Both the position numbers and the translations under genes were made by a program. Of a stretch of 64,000 nucleotides of DNA, positions 63,006-64,000 are shown in pieces (within the stretch, counting starts at the first letter, position 1; every line of letters starts with the position of its first letter). The notes below the pieces were generated by a model. The model saw only the letters and a program-made list of their open reading frames with translations. It was not told the origin of the DNA and did no database searches. Source of the DNA: Adenophora triphylla var. japonica (Eukaryota; Streptophyta; Magnoliopsida; Asterales; Campanulaceae). The stretch spans positions 264,697 to 328,696 of the forward strand of contig JAFEMH010002587.1 of the NCBI GenBank assembly GCA_022495995.1. The letters run 5' to 3'.

Positions 63006-64000
63006 CTATATTAACCCCATTGCAATTATGATGAAAAACATCAGAAATTGATTAGTATTGGGGAAAAAGGGAAATCCAGAGACCAGTAACTGTGCTTGAA
63101 GCAATATCAGGGATCTATCAGGGTGCTCAAATATACATAAGTGCCCTTATTCTTCCCCTTATGGACTTGTAAAGTTGCATTGTTTGTTTGGGACACATAT
63201 TGGATCGGAAAATGGAATATCATTTTGAGACGGAGGGAGTAATGTTTATAAATTAGTGAGAGGGGTCATGAATGAGTCCAAGAATCCACTAAGTCCCTCA
63301 TCCATTTTATTCAGTAGTACAGAGTTTCCTAGCAACTGTCAAGTGGGAGTATTCCTAGTTCAAGGAGTAAATACTCTAATCCTAACCTAGCCCTATTTGG
63401 TAAGTACTTTTATGAATAGTTTTGTTCCTTGTGCAAAGAATACTCTTTGCATTTAAATGAAAAGGGCGGCACTGTCTACATTATACCCATGTGGGCCCTC
63501 TTTTTATTTTTCATTTTTTTTACTTGTGCAACAGCTCCAATGCTATTCAAAATTGATTATTTAAATGACCTCTTCGAACTTTACTCTAATTTGCATTATT
63601 TTTCTCATTTGATTACTTTCCGCTTCTCTTTCTTCTTTTCTCTTTCTTGACACTATATTTTTTCTACATGCGAAAGCCTTCGTCCGTCTTCAATGGGTAT
63701 CACAACAAAGCCGGGATAGACATTGTTGTCAAACAACTTTGATAGTGTTCAATCCTCCAATCTTTTTTTTCTTATTCTTCAGAGCTTCTATTCTTTTATT
63801 ATCCAAATAACCAGTTTCTTCTGGCATAAGCTCCAGCGAGCCTTTCGCACCTGGATTTAGGTGACCCACTTCTGCTTAACCATTAAATTCCACCCTAAAG
63901 ATATTAACTCCTAGTCTAATTGTCCTATTAGTGAGAATCGGACTCTCTTTTTGAAACAGTGTGCACCTGCCAAACCAGAGCCAATTGTAGAAAAATTGAT
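63006..64000. other. 5' region of the TCX gene, largely unresolved
   Basis: A MITE-like end (GAGACGGAGGGAGTA) stands near 63227-63241 without a partner. A possible exon on the - strand near 63766-63868 (acceptor TTAAGCAG, then VGHLNPGAKGSLELMPEETG) is open but not recognised with certainty. The first exons of TCX probably lie here or beyond the window. Confidence 0.35.

Noticed and set aside
1..64000. rRNA, tRNA, organelle-derived DNA
   Set aside because: No such sequence recognised on either strand; tRNA-like words are primer binding sites only.

Overview
This is plant nuclear DNA, probably from a eudicot, and about 90 percent of it is transposable element sequence. The grounds are GT-AG introns, Ty1/copia and Ty3/gypsy polyproteins of plant lineages, CACTA, Mutator-like (MULE) and Stowaway-type elements, and pieces of plant genes: a tesmin/TSO1-like CXC (TCX) gene, an AT4G24160/CGI-58-type acyltransferase, a PRP16-type helicase and an HROB-type OB-fold gene. 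There are no bacterial operons, rRNA, tRNA or CRISPR arrays. I cannot name the species.

Left half (1-35.4 kb): a nest of insertions. The oldest layer is a Tat-lineage gypsy element on the + strand (24584 to about 35441). It has gag, protease, RT, two RNase H domains, integrase and a separate antisense gene. A SIRE-lineage copia element lies in its gag; the visible part runs from 2512 to 24583 and has an envelope-like ORF and a 3' LTR. That ORF was hit twice. One hit is a Tat element whose 3' end fills 1-2511. The other is a large non-autonomous Tat/Ogre-like element on the - strand (3657-21093) with LTRs about 1 percent apart, a CCCCA target duplication and long tandem arrays. The left LTR of that element was in turn hit by a CACTA transposon (4267-9824, AAA target duplication) carrying exons and introns of two unrelated host genes.

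Middle (35.5-48.2 kb): a MULE complex. It has terminal arrays of near-perfect palindromes, a plant mobile domain (PMD) gene facing inward from the left, the N-terminus of a MuDR-type transposase facing inward from the right, and beside a further MULE end a five-exon HROB-like OB-fold gene. A 5'-truncated SIRE-lineage copia element with an envelope-like ORF (37377-45293) sits where the transposase catalytic core should be.

Right part (48.2-64 kb): a host TCX gene on the - strand. The exons coding both cysteine-rich CXC motifs (61778-62447) are intact, and the C-terminal exons are at 49018-49989. An intron of about 11.8 kb separates them and is filled by rearranged copia elements, Stowaway-type MITEs and a copia fragment inserted as filler inside a 200-bp duplication. 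Exon phases still match across this intron. The exon upstream of the CXC region shows apparent frameshifts.

Hardly any mobile-element ORF is intact. Many carry in-frame stops, frameshifts or lost catalytic residues.
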